DNA of 24,696 nucleotides from UBA917 sp964435085 (GCA_964435085.1 CAYSXQ010000016.1:1-24696); one strand, 5' to 3'. Counted from the first letter of the stretch, positions 1 to 7,486 are shown. Notes: generated by a model not told the origin, from the sequence alone. Translations and numbers: made by a program.

Positions 1-79
1 TCAGGACTAAAAGTACTAAGCTGAGAGTGATCCAGTGCTTGCTAAAAAAGCCTTTGAGGGAGTAGTAGATGACTGACAT
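1..79 (-). CDS. N-terminal fragment of a probable membrane protein (runs off the left edge)
   Basis: An open frame reads leftward from an ATG at 79 to the window edge with no stop (26 codons). It begins MSVIYYSLKGFF, continues with a basic patch and enters a Leu/Val-rich stretch (ITLSLVLLVL), which looks like the first membrane segment of a longer protein. A TATAAT box with an upstream TGG (extended -10) lies at 86-91 on the same strand, only 6 nt before the ATG, so the mRNA would be leaderless. The reading frame plus this promoter support a real gene divergent from the gene at 164. Function cannot be told from this fragment. Confidence 0.5.
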   Translation of the reverse strand, partial: MSVIYYSLKGFFSKHWITLSLVLLVL

Positions 80-85
80 TTTTTA

Positions 86-91
86 ATTATA
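86..91 (-). promoter_or_regulatory. Extended -10 promoter for the left-edge gene
   Basis: TATAAT on the minus strand is preceded by TGG, giving the TGnTATAAT extended -10 form. No good -35 hexamer is seen. It sits 6 nt before the ATG at 79. Confidence 0.5.
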
Positions 92-108
92 CCATAGCTT
101 TTGTAGAT

Positions 109-136
109 TTGACACAATCATGCGGCAAGTTATAAT
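109..136 (+). promoter_or_regulatory. Promoter for the gene at 164
   Basis: A consensus TTGACA (109-114) and a consensus TATAAT (131-136) are separated by 16 nt. Transcription would start near 143, leaving a leader of about 20 nt without a Shine-Dalgarno sequence before the ATG at 164. It is divergent from the promoter at 86-91. Confidence 0.75.
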
Positions 137-163
137 TTATGCGTAGCTAAGAATGTTGCTCCA

Positions 164-652
164 ATGATTAATAACAAAATGGACTTAGAAAAATTTAATG
201 AGCTAAGAGATCTGACTAAGACTAGCTATGAAAAAATTGGTAAGCTCTATTGTCCAGCCTTAAAATCAAATATAGCCTTTACTTCAGACGGCTTTCATCA
301 TCTAAGGTACGATAATACTAGAAGCGAGAGAGACAAGAAGGCTCAGTATAATAAATTTATCTACTTCAACAGTGCTGTAGAAGTTTTAAAGAAATCGTCT
401 ACACTACAAGAGTATAGACGCTCAATTTGTCCAATTGGTAAGCCTGATAAAAATGGCCTAAGGAAAACAAAAATCGTGGAATGGTTTGGATTTTTATCAA
501 TAATATCTTTTGCTAAAGCTATTAGAATCAATGTCGTTGTCAGGAGAATAGGTGGAGATAATGGTCAGCTTCATTTTTGGAGCGTAATGCCATATTGGAA
601 ACTCAGTAACAACAAAAGAGTTGTAGGCTCTAAAAAAATTGAAGATGAATAA
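164..652 (+). CDS. Hypothetical protein, possibly a BECR-fold (barnase/EndoU/colicin/RelE-like) nuclease
   Basis: This is a 162-residue protein with no signal peptide or membrane segment. Residues 28-55 carry a CPAL...ITFTSDGFHHLRYD-like segment (CPALKSNIAFTSDGFHHL in this protein). Residues 121-141 form a hydrophobic strand followed by Gly-rich turn and LHFWSVMPYW. A 'cell-wall-like CPAL, GF.HL, then V.RRI..G..HFWSV' layout is what I recall of phage-associated BECR-fold nuclease domains, which act as RNA-cleaving toxins or phage ribonucleases. That assignment is from memory of the pattern, not an alignment. The gene has its own consensus promoter (109-136), no partner antitoxin gene is obvious, and its 3' end faces a small RNA gene across a shared hairpin (661-678). 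A second in-frame ATG at 179 is an alternative start. Base composition is AT-rich like the neighbouring accessory genes. Confidence 0.6.
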   Translation: MINNKMDLEKFNELRDLTKTSYEKIGKLYCPALKSNIAFTSDGFHHLRYDNTRSERDKKAQYNKFIYFNSAVEVLKKSSTLQEYRRSICPIGKPDKNGLRKTKIVEWFGFLSIISFAKAIRINVVVRRIGGDNGQLHFWSVMPYWKLSNNKRVVGSKKIEDE

Positions 653-654
653 TC

Positions 655-678
655 AAAAAAACTCTCAGTAATGAGAGT
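655..678 (-). terminator. Rho-independent terminator, main direction minus, possibly bidirectional
   Basis: A perfect 7-bp stem (661-667 with 672-678, arms ACTCTCA/TGAGAGT) closes a GTAA loop. On the minus strand it is followed by six T residues (660-655). On the plus strand only a weak T-rich stretch (ATCTTT) follows, so it may also serve the plus gene ending at 652. Confidence 0.8.
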
Positions 679-750
679 ATCTTTGATGTGCCTGCTTATC
701 GACTTAGAGTCCTTGCGGATTAGCCGAACGGGGCGTGAGCCCACAAGCAC
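655..750 (-). ncRNA. Candidate free-standing structured small RNA (about 96 nt)
   Basis: No convincing reading frame fills the gap between the stop at 652 and the stop at 799. On the minus strand it holds a complete transcription unit: TTGACA and TATATT 17 nt apart (785-757), a G at 750 in the start position 7 nt after the -10, a structured body, and a terminator with a six-T tail. The body folds by eye into a closed multi-hairpin: GTGC (750-747) pairs with GCAC (691-688) and encloses GGGC/GCCC (742-731), CGG/CCG (726-716) and GACT/AGTC (711-701). The GC-rich body contrasts sharply with the AT-rich surroundings. It lacks the conserved loop of SRP RNA and any tRNA, tmRNA or RNase P signature that I can recognise. 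Expression and class are inference. Confidence 0.55.
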
Positions 751-756
751 AGAGAT

Positions 757-785
757 AATATATAAAAATTTATATATTTTGTCAA
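757..785 (-). promoter_or_regulatory. Promoter of the candidate small RNA
   Basis: On the minus strand, TTGACA (785-780) is followed after 17 nt by TATATT (762-757); an overlapping TATTAT lies at 760-755. The predicted start falls on the first base of the closing stem of the small RNA. It lies just after the stop codon at 799. Confidence 0.65.
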
Positions 786-798
786 TTATTAAAGCTAA

Positions 799-1301
799 TT
801 AAATAAGTTTATTAATTTTTTCACAAAAATTTACTTGTTGTCCACTGCCAGGGAAAGGAATAACTAATCCATCATTTACAACATTAAAACCATCTTTCAG
901 AAGTCTTTTTTCTAGCAAACTGCATACGTTAGCCTTTATCAACACTATGCTAACTTTATTTTTAACTATACTATTTTTAAGATCAGAAACTAGATTGTTA
1001 TAATTACTTAATATTTCGATGTCTCTTAGTTTTTGCTTCATGTCGTTAATAGGCTTATAGGTTGAATCTATTATAAAATAGCCAGACTTTTGAAACATTG
1101 TCAGGCCATCACTTTTTTTGCAGGCAAAGACTGGAGATTTAAAACAAATCTCATCATGCATCTATATAAGCTGGAGCCCTCTCCATTGTCAGTACTATAA
1201 AAATAAGTACCGTTAGCTGGAGGAGACTCTAACACAAAAATAACTTTTACCTTTGAAGGCTTGTATGCATCTCTTATTTTCTTGTACTCGATTTCTTCCA
1301 T
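799..1301 (-). pseudogene. Frameshifted uracil-DNA-glycosylase-like protein (two overlapping frames; possible -1 frameshifting)
   Basis: Two minus-strand frames look like the halves of one protein. The first runs 1301-1101 (66 codons) and contains VKVIFVLESPPANGTYFY at residues 18-35, which resembles the strand-plus-loop ESP motif of UDG-fold proteins. The second covers 1161-799 and contains the continuation GYFIIDSTYKPIN, then two helices and the strand-loop LVIPFPGSG near the C-terminus. The frames overlap at a run of seven A residues (1119-1113) read in frame as GCA AAA AAA G, the classic A_AAA_AAG-type slippery heptamer. A -1 slip there, or one extra A, joins residue 63 of the first frame to residue 17 of the second, giving about 167 residues. 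It may be a true pseudogene, a phase-variable locus, a programmed frameshift or a sequencing error. The start lies 6 nt after the stop of the upstream membrane protein, suggesting one operon. The UDG relationship is tentative. Confidence 0.55.
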
Positions 1302-1307
1302 AAGAAA

Positions 1308-1982
1308 TTAATTAATTTCTTTTTCTATTTTAACTATCTCGTCATTAAGCTCTTCTTTGGATATTTTAGGATTAAACATATTAAATAACCCAGCAATAGT
1401 AGGGTAAATATTTCTATTCTTGTAGACATATAGCCTCGCTAAAGCTAAGAGCCGCTTAGATTCTACTTCTAAAGAATCCAGACTTTTTATTTTATTTAAA
1501 ATAGAAACAATTAATAATTCTCTACTTCCAGGATCTAATTTAGTATTAGAGAAAGCAGCGTCCTCGAGGCGGGTAAAGGCATAGTTTATACTTGAAAAAT
1601 CAAGATTATATCGCATTATTAACCTGCTATAGGAAAAGTATTGGTTTATCAAGCTAATACTTGCTAATTCCAAAGACAACTCTTCAATTAATTTAAAAGT
1701 ATTAAACCTAGAAGTCACCAGACTGTCTTGTTTCAATAACGCTACAAAGTCTTTGGAGTCTTGTTTTAAGATGGATATGTCATCGATGTGTCCATTAAGC
1801 AGTTGTTCTAGCTTAACCAAAGCATTATTGTGCTTCATGAACCGTTCTCTCTTTCTAGAAATATGGCTAGTGACAAAGAAAGTTAAAAGTCCAAATATAA
1901 AGGCGAGCGAAGAGCCATAAAAAGAACCCCAAAATTGAGAATTGTCACTAGCTATTTCTATATTTTTTATATAATAGTACAT
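1308..1982 (-). CDS. Hypothetical protein with one N-terminal membrane segment
   Basis: This 224-residue protein is not recognised. Residues about 18-39 form a single membrane segment (SFYGSSLAFIFGLLTFFVTS), followed by a basic SRKRERF stretch that places the rest in the cytoplasm by the positive-inside rule. The remainder is helical and rich in Leu, Lys and Glu with heptad-like patterns, suggesting coiled coil, and ends in an acidic/basic helix. It is AT-rich, has no Shine-Dalgarno sequence, and lies 6 nt upstream of the frameshifted UDG-like gene, so the two are probably cotranscribed. A membrane-anchored cytosolic helical protein next to a nucleic-acid enzyme fits some defence modules, but nothing here proves that role. 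Confidence 0.7.
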   Translation of the reverse strand: MYYYIKNIEIASDNSQFWGSFYGSSLAFIFGLLTFFVTSHISRKRERFMKHNNALVKLEQLLNGHIDDISILKQDSKDFVALLKQDSLVTSRFNTFKLIEELSLELASISLINQYFSYSRLIMRYNLDFSSINYAFTRLEDAAFSNTKLDPGSRELLIVSILNKIKSLDSLEVESKRLLALARLYVYKNRNIYPTIAGLFNMFNPKISKEELNDEIVKIEKEIN

Positions 1983-2076
1983 TATTTTATTAGGTTTAAG
2001 TAACTTTAGCCATATTACTTCAAAAATTAACCTATTTTTATTAAAAAGTAAACCTATTGCAGATAAGTATTCACAC

Positions 2077-2104
2077 TTGATTCTTAGCTATTGTTTGTTA
2101 TAGT
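2077..2104 (+). promoter_or_regulatory. Promoter for the GT-C-like membrane protein, leaderless layout
   Basis: TTGATT (2077-2082), a 16-nt spacer and TATAGT (2099-2104) with TGT directly before it (extended -10). The ATG at 2111 begins 7 nt after the -10 box, the normal transcription start position, so the mRNA would have no leader. Confidence 0.7.
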
Positions 2105-2110
2105 AAGCCT

Positions 2111-4009
2111 ATGAAAAACACTAAACATTACACTTGGACAATTAATCAGGCTTTCTTACTAGCTATTTCCCTAATGGCTATTGTCGGTGCAGCGGTTTAT
2201 AAGATCTATGCTTTAAATTGGCTGGGCGTAGCAATCAGCTTAGTTATCACTGGACTTGCTATGTTTCTAATTGCTCGTCAGAGCCAGCTTCAAAAATGGC
2301 AATGGGATTGGAAGTGGCGACTATCTGGAGTAGAGTTGTTTTATTTATTGATCTGGACTATTAATGTCTGGCTTTTGTATCAAGGGCGCAGCGGTGAGGC
2401 CATTGTGACGCCGTGGAAATCAGTTAGCCCTCTATTCTTTGTTAGCTTTGGAGCTTTGTCCTTGAGCTTACTTTATTTAGCAACAAAAGCAAATCGTTAT
2501 ACAATATTGTTCACGGCACTGTATTTGATGATTAGCTACAGCGTAGCAGTGATTGTCTATGGCGTGGGCTATGGCTTTGATCCATTCATTCACCAAGCGA
2601 CGATTAAATTTATTGATGAGTTTGGAGCAGTTTCACCCAAGCCACTTTACTATGCTGGTCAATACGCCTTAGAAATTATCGCTCATAAGCTAACAGGCAT
2701 TGATCTCGCTTGGCTAGATAAGGCCCTAGTGCCAATGCTTGCTGCCGCACTACTCCCCTTTAGTCTCTGGCAAAATTTTAAAACTAGTTTTCAGCAACAA
2801 GTGGCAGTCAGGATTGTAATCGTTGTTCTACTAGGACTCGGCGCTAGCTTATTTCTAATCACTACACCGCAGAACTTAGCTTATCTTTTCTTGGTCTTGC
2901 TGATAGTTAGTAGTATGAACACAGTACGACAAAACTGGATCTTGAACTACGCCCTAGCCCTAGCTGCTCTAGTAACTCAGCCAGTAGCTGGCATTCCAGC
3001 GCTACTTGCTATTGGCTCAGTGCAACTCCATACTAGCCGGATTGCTCACAAAAAAATCTTTGTCAGCGCTAGCTTAGTACTACTGACGCTACTACTTCCT
3101 TTGTCTTTCTTTTTGATTGATAAAAGCTATAGCCCTGATAGTCACTTAGGCTTTAATAATTTCAGTGGACTGGGTATTAATTTTAGCTTAGAAAACAGTG
3201 CTAGCCCTTGGCTTAACTTTGCTCAAAATTGGCTCGACATGCTGATACTCGTCATTGTTGTCTTGGTAGGACTAGGCTACTACTATAACCGTCGCTTGCA
3301 AGAATTCCATGACAATCACTATCGACTGTATCTGTGGCAAGGTCTTGGCATGATTATCGCTTACTTTCTAACCAAGATGATCAGCTTTAATTTTTTGATT
3401 GACTACGAAAGAGATAATTACGCTAATCGTATGTTAGCCTGCGCTTTGATTTTTTGGCTGCCACTGCTAGCTATCGGACTCTATGAATTGGTGATTTTGA
3501 TCCTGCAGGCCGAACGTAGACAAAAAGTCAGCTGGGCAATTGTAGGCAGCGCCCTGCTAGTAGCTAGCCTCTACACTAGCTATCCCCGTCAAGATCACTA
3601 TCTTGATTCACATAGCTACGCCACTTCAAGACATGACATAGCAGCTGTTAAGTGGATCAATGCTGATAACACTAATTATGAATATATCGTGCTGGCCAAT
3701 CAACAAGTGAGTGCAGCTGCACTAAGACAATTTGGCTTTGCTAAATACCACCAAGATGAGATGTTTTATTATCCGATACCAACGGGTGGGCTACTCTATC
3801 AATATTATTTAGCTCTAGTCAAAGAACCAAATCTAGCAACGATTAGCGCTGCAGCCGAACTGGCTGGCGTGAAACGAGTTTATGTAGTTATCAATGAATA
3901 CTGGTGGCAAGCCAAGAGACTGATTGCCGAATTAGATTTGATCGCTGGTGAGCACCAAGTGATTAATGGCGGCAAGGATCATGTCTTTAGATTTGATTTA
4001 AAAAAATAA
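2111..4009 (+). CDS. Polytopic membrane protein, probable GT-C-type glycosyltransferase
   Basis: This 632-residue protein has about 13-14 membrane segments between residues 14 and 492, then a soluble C-terminal domain of about 135 residues. The long first outer loop after the fifth segment holds YGFDPFIHQATIKFIDEFG (about residues 154-172); an acidic residue in this loop is the usual catalytic feature of GT-C enzymes, which use polyprenyl-phosphate sugars outside the membrane. The tail (HDIAAVKWINADNTNYEYIV onward) resembles the periplasmic domain of such proteins. It lies next to GT4, GT2 and sugar-nucleotide genes but on the opposite strand, with its own promoter and terminator. The family is inferred from topology and context; an O-antigen-ligase-like or unassigned membrane protein remains possible. 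Codon 1 is well supported by the promoter at 2077-2104. Confidence 0.8.
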   Translation: MKNTKHYTWTINQAFLLAISLMAIVGAAVYKIYALNWLGVAISLVITGLAMFLIARQSQLQKWQWDWKWRLSGVELFYLLIWTINVWLLYQGRSGEAIVTPWKSVSPLFFVSFGALSLSLLYLATKANRYTILFTALYLMISYSVAVIVYGVGYGFDPFIHQATIKFIDEFGAVSPKPLYYAGQYALEIIAHKLTGIDLAWLDKALVPMLAAALLPFSLWQNFKTSFQQQVAVRIVIVVLLGLGASLFLITTPQNLAYLFLVLLIVSSMNTVRQNWILNYALALAALVTQPVAGIPALLAIGSVQLHTSRIAHKKIFVSASLVLLTLLLPLSFFLIDKSYSPDSHLGFNNFSGLGINFSLENSASPWLNFAQNWLDMLILVIVVLVGLGYYYNRRLQEFHDNHYRLYLWQGLGMIIAYFLTKMISFNFLIDYERDNYANRMLACALIFWLPLLAIGLYELVILILQAERRQKVSWAIVGSALLVASLYTSYPRQDHYLDSHSYATSRHDIAAVKWINADNTNYEYIVLANQQVSAAALRQFGFAKYHQDEMFYYPIPTGGLLYQYYLALVKEPNLATISAAAELAGVKRVYVVINEYWWQAKRLIAELDLIAGEHQVINGGKDHVFRFDLKK

Positions 4010-4050
4010 AAAGTGCTGCGCCCGAGGTGAGGAAAGCTTCATAGTCGATT

Positions 4051-4083
4051 ACCAAGCTCTGAGTTCTGAGCTTGGTATTTTTT
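4051..4083 (+). terminator. Rho-independent terminator after the GT-C-like gene
   Basis: A 9-bp stem, ACCAAGCTC (4051-4059) with GAGCTTGGT (4068-4076), has an 8-nt loop and is followed by ATTTTTTAATTT. It lies 41 nt after the stop at 4009. The T tail overlaps the end of the convergent GT4 gene. Confidence 0.85.
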
Positions 4084-5212
4084 AATTTATGAGCTCGATA
4101 ATTCTCTGGCAATAGTCACTGCCGGAAAGTAGACTAGGTAGAACTGGAGCGCTGGTGACTTGACGATTAGTAGCTGCCCAGATGAGCTTATTAGTGAGAC
4201 TATCGACTGTTGGCACAAAGAGATAGTCGTGATTATGAATCAACTCTTGATTACCACCAAGATCAGAAGCAATAACTGGTAGGCCAGCGAGACCTGCTTC
4301 GATAATAACAGTTGGCCAATTTTCATAACACAGTGAGGGTACGACGAGATAAGAAGCCTGGCTAAAAAGTTCGGCGACTTGTTCGTGGTTAATGCGACCT
4401 AAAAAGGTTACTGGTAAATTCTGATAATTTATTTTAAGCAGATTTAATAATTGACCATCGCCAGCGATAGTGAGCTGGGCCTTGATCTTAGAGCGCTGAC
4501 AAAAAGCCCGAAAGGCATCGAGTAGCAAGATCAGGCCCTTGTGCTCTTCGATTTGACCGAGATAGACAAAGTGGCAAATGTCAGTTAGTGATCGCTCTAT
4601 TTGCTTAGTAACTTGATAAGGATGAGGCAAGACCGTTGCTAGCGAATCAGCAAAGAAGCCATAACGTTGATGTAGCTCCAAAATCCACTGTGAGGGAGAG
4701 ATGACTAGGTCAGGAGAGCCGAAATTCTTCTTGACCAGAGTTTGATAGCGAGCGCTAGCACTTTTGTTGAGGAGATCTTCATGACCGTAATGCAAAAGAC
4801 CAGAAGGATGAAGCAGTTGAACATCATGAATGACATGCAACCACTTAATGCCCTTACTTCTTGCCGCTTGACCAAGGGATAAACCTAAGCCCTGAAGATT
4901 ATTAGTAATCAATAGGTCGAAATTATGCGTGGCAGCAAGAGCAGTTAGTTTACGCTGGGCTTTGCGATCACGAACATTGAAATAATGCCAAAAGAGACGG
5001 AAAAATTTAGGTAGCTCGCCGAGATGATAATAGAGTGAGGGCAGATAAAAAATCTGCTCGGTGTCAGTAATTTTAGAAAAGTAAGGCTTAGTAGCAATAA
5101 CTGAAACTTCGTGACCAAGAGCAGTAAGTGATTCGACTAAATTAACAGCGAACTGTTCAGCACCGCCACGAACTAGCGGTGGATAAAGATTATTAACTAG
5201 AAGTATTTTCAT
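4082..5212 (-). CDS. GT4-family glycosyltransferase
   Basis: A 376-residue retaining glycosyltransferase of GT-B fold, probably cytoplasmic at the membrane face, that would add a sugar from a nucleotide donor to a lipid-linked glycan. The N-terminal acceptor domain begins MKILLVNNLYPPLVRGGAEQ with the typical Gly-rich loop. The C-terminal donor domain shows FVYLGQIEEHKGL (216-228), AGDG (250-253) and the E-x7-E donor motif at E297 and E305 (ENWPTVIIE). The start codon overlaps the stop of the upstream GT4 gene by ATGA (5212-5209), implying translational coupling. The order suggests both enzymes act in one pathway. Donor and acceptor sugars cannot be told. Length is normal for the family. Confidence 0.9.
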   Translation of the reverse strand: MKILLVNNLYPPLVRGGAEQFAVNLVESLTALGHEVSVIATKPYFSKITDTEQIFYLPSLYYHLGELPKFFRLFWHYFNVRDRKAQRKLTALAATHNFDLLITNNLQGLGLSLGQAARSKGIKWLHVIHDVQLLHPSGLLHYGHEDLLNKSASARYQTLVKKNFGSPDLVISPSQWILELHQRYGFFADSLATVLPHPYQVTKQIERSLTDICHFVYLGQIEEHKGLILLLDAFRAFCQRSKIKAQLTIAGDGQLLNLLKINYQNLPVTFLGRINHEQVAELFSQASYLVVPSLCYENWPTVIIEAGLAGLPVIASDLGGNQELIHNHDYLFVPTVDSLTNKLIWAATNRQVTSAPVLPSLLSGSDYCQRIIELIN

Positions 5213-6360
5213 AATTTAGGAGTATATTTAACGCGATGATAAAGCTCGCTTAACTTATTGCCAGCTTGACGCCAATTGTAATAATTTTTGGTTAGAGCCT
5301 CCCCTGCTCGACCCAAACGATCAGTCAAATCATCACTGGAGAGAATCTTGATAATTTTATCAGCCAAGTCACCCGAACTACCCGGCCTAACTAACAATCC
5401 TTCTTGATTATTAGTAAAGACACTGCGAACGCCAGGCAGATTAGAGGCTAATACCGGTAGACCGCAGGCCATGGCTTCAAGGAGCACCAGCCCAAAGGCC
5501 TCGTTGCGATTTATGGAAGGCAGGATCAAGCAACGAGCCTGCTGATAATGAGCCACGAGCTCATCATTATCAGCATTATTAATAAAGGTAATTTGAGCAG
5601 CGAGACCAAGGTGCTCGCTTAAACTAACATAGCGTTTTTGCAAATCGCCACGACCAATGATTTTTAACTGCCAAGCGGTAGTTTTTTGATTAACTAGAGC
5701 CAGGGCGTCAATCAAGACGTCAACACCCTTGAAGTAATGAGCAGCATCTAGACCACCAACAAAAAGCAGAGTGCGACTAGAACTCGGCTTAGTAGCAGCC
5801 TTGAAGATTGTTTGATTAACTCCGAAAGGGATTTGAGCGAACTTATGAGGTCGTCGCTCTAAGTACTTAGCGATGTCAGAATGTTTAATATAATCCAAGG
5901 AAGCGCAAGTAACGAAATCGGCGCTATGAAACAAAATGGGGAAAAATATCTTTTTGTAAGCTTTAAAAATAAGACCCTTGAGACCAGGGGCGCGATTATC
6001 CATGTGATAATGGATGATTAATTTCAAACTAGGTCGAAATATTTTGGCAAGCAAAACAGCGGCAACTGAACCGTAAAAAGGATAGTGTAAATGTACAATA
6101 TCATAGTCAGCTAAAAGCCAGGCTAGTTGCGGTAAGAAAGCAGCGTTGCCAAAACTAAAGAGCGGAACTAAACGCTCAACTTTCAGTTTAGATAACTCGT
6201 GATTAGATTCGTCAGATTTGATGCGACCATGACCATAATCAGGCGTAATAACTGTCACCTGATGATCAAAATCAGTGGCTGCAGCAGCTAGTTGCAAGGC
6301 GCTATTACCAATACCACCACGATAAGGTGGAAAGGAGCAGACGATGTGAGCTATGTTCAT
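5209..6360 (-). CDS. GT4-family glycosyltransferase
   Basis: A 383-residue GT-B glycosyltransferase. The N-terminal loop PPYRGGIGNS (11-20) matches the acceptor-side Gly-rich loop. HLHYPFYGSVA (90-100) is typical of the first domain. The donor domain has FVGGLDAAHYFKGVD (200-214) and the E-x7-E motif at E287/E295 (EAFGLVLLEAMACG). It is related to, but clearly different from, the next gene, so they probably add different sugars. It ends in TGA overlapping the ATG of the downstream GT4. No Shine-Dalgarno sequence precedes the ATG at 6360; an 82-nt AT-rich gap separates it from the upstream DUF2304 gene. Confidence 0.9.
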   Translation of the reverse strand: MNIAHIVCSFPPYRGGIGNSALQLAAAATDFDHQVTVITPDYGHGRIKSDESNHELSKLKVERLVPLFSFGNAAFLPQLAWLLADYDIVHLHYPFYGSVAAVLLAKIFRPSLKLIIHYHMDNRAPGLKGLIFKAYKKIFFPILFHSADFVTCASLDYIKHSDIAKYLERRPHKFAQIPFGVNQTIFKAATKPSSSRTLLFVGGLDAAHYFKGVDVLIDALALVNQKTTAWQLKIIGRGDLQKRYVSLSEHLGLAAQITFINNADNDELVAHYQQARCLILPSINRNEAFGLVLLEAMACGLPVLASNLPGVRSVFTNNQEGLLVRPGSSGDLADKIIKILSSDDLTDRLGRAGEALTKNYYNWRQAGNKLSELYHRVKYTPKL

Positions 6361-6442
6361 AAGCTAATTTCAAATTTAAAATTTAAAATTTCAAAACAAT
6401 ATTTTAATTTTAAATTTTTTAATTCTTAAACTACGATAAGCT
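6361..6442. repeat. AT-rich intergenic segment with short direct and inverted repeats
   Basis: Repeated AAATTT/AAAATTT units occur on one side (6369-6391) and their near-complements TTTTAATTTTAAATTTTTT on the other (6402-6420), so the segment could form a weak imperfect hairpin. No promoter or gene is convincing here. Similar AT-only repeats occur at about 18902-18940. Confidence 0.4.
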
Positions 6443-6778
6443 TTAGTATTTTTTATTAAAGCTATGCTCAGCTTTAGACTCTGTTAGCTTAGTGATATTC
6501 CTCTCTACTGATTCAAGCTTGAGGCGGAGGCGGAAGATTTGGGAGAAGAGTAACGCGACGGCGAGATAGAGTAAAATTTGAATACCGGAGCCAGAGAAAC
6601 CAAGACTGGCGACTAGACGGTCGATGTCCTTAATAAAGATAATAAGTAGAGCTGAGATGGACCAAAAAGAAAGCCAGAAAACAAATTCAGCTCTAGTTAC
6701 TCGATTACGATAGTTCTGCCAAGCTAGGCGAAAAATAAAGAGCACGATAATGATTAGAGCAACTGATGATTGAATCAT
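6443..6778 (-). CDS. DUF2304-family membrane protein
   Basis: A 111-residue protein with three membrane segments: about 4-20, 34-50 and 67-83. The arrangement, with a charged FRLAWQNYRNRVTRAEFVFW stretch between segments and a charged coiled C-terminal tail (KLESVERNITKLTE), matches DUF2304. Members are usually encoded directly beside a GT2 polyprenyl-phosphate glycosyltransferase and are thought to be its membrane partner. That is the case here: it starts 4 nt after the stop of the GT2 gene. The biochemical role of the family is not settled. Confidence 0.8.
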   Translation of the reverse strand: MIQSSVALIIIVLFIFRLAWQNYRNRVTRAEFVFWLSFWSISALLIIFIKDIDRLVASLGFSGSGIQILLYLAVALLFSQIFRLRLKLESVERNITKLTESKAEHSFNKKY

Positions 6779-6782
6779 ATAA

Positions 6783-7442
6783 TTACTTATTTAATTTAGC
6801 GAACAAAGTGTCGCTAATAATTTTTATTCCTCCAGACAAACTCTGGCCGTAGTGATGATAAATAACAGTGATGGGCACTTCGATAATTTTGAAATGCTGA
6901 CGATGAGCCAAATGTAGGATTTCGGTGCAGTGTGCCATGCGGTCTTGTTGCCAATCTAGACTAGAGGCAGCCTTGCGACTAAGAGCTCGTAAACCACTTT
7001 GTGGATCACTCAAATCAATGCCTAGAAGACGGTTAAAAAATCGAGCTAAAGGCATTAGTATATAGCGCTTACTCCAAGGCATGGCAGTGGTATTATCAAG
7101 AAACCTTGAACCAAGTACCATGTCAGCGCGACCCGATTCTAAAGCTTGAATAAACTTAGGTAGGTCACTGGCCTGAAATTGACCATCAGCATCAAAGTGA
7201 ATAATAATCTCCGCTCCCCTAGCAAGAGCCAATTGCGTGCCCAGGCGTAAAGCCGAGCCTTGACCACGATTGACAGTGAGAGTAGCGACTAGTGCGCCGG
7301 CAGCCTCGGCAATCGCCGCAGTGCCGTCAGTAGAGCCATCATCAACAACAATAATTTCATCGACTACTCTGAGAGCGTCGCGAACAGTTTCGGCAATGTA
7401 TTTAGCATCGTTATAAGCAGGTATGACGCAGATGGTTTTCAT
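6783..7442 (-). CDS. GT2-family glycosyltransferase, dolichol-phosphate-mannose-synthase-like
   Basis: A 219-residue GT-A enzyme expected to move a sugar from a nucleotide donor to a polyprenyl phosphate at the inner face of the membrane. Motifs in order: CVIPAYNDAKYI (5-16), VVDDGSTDGT (32-41), and the metal-binding DXD as FDADGQ with D84 and D86. GSRFLDN and the SDPQSGLRALSR segment follow, as in polyprenyl-phosphate transferases. It lacks a C-terminal membrane domain, fitting a separate DUF2304 partner 4 nt downstream. The glycosyl-lipid it makes could feed the GT-C-like enzyme at 2111. A hairpin (7452-7482) separates it from the upstream SDR gene. Confidence 0.88.
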   Translation of the reverse strand: MKTICVIPAYNDAKYIAETVRDALRVVDEIIVVDDGSTDGTAAIAEAAGALVATLTVNRGQGSALRLGTQLALARGAEIIIHFDADGQFQASDLPKFIQALESGRADMVLGSRFLDNTTAMPWSKRYILMPLARFFNRLLGIDLSDPQSGLRALSRKAASSLDWQQDRMAHCTEILHLAHRQHFKIIEVPITVIYHHYGQSLSGGIKIISDTLFAKLNK

Positions 7443-7445
7443 GAA

Positions 7446-7482
7446 ATTTATAAAGTTAGAAGGCTTGGAACTCTCTAACTTT
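7446..7482 (-). terminator. Possible weak terminator or processing hairpin between the SDR and GT2 genes
   Basis: A 9-bp stem, AAAGTTAGA (7452-7460) with TCTAACTTT (7474-7482), has a 13-nt loop. On the minus strand the T tail is short and interrupted (TTTATAAATTT), so termination would be partial and GT2 could still be read from upstream. Confidence 0.45.
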
Positions 7483-7486
7483 GTGT

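Noticed and set aside
655..750. tRNA or tmRNA in the structured small RNA
   Set aside because: The fold is cloverleaf-like, but there is no T-loop (TTCRA), no CCA end and no acceptor-length stem.
655..750. Retron or CRISPR-associated RNA
   Set aside because: No reverse transcriptase, cas gene or repeat array is present in the window.
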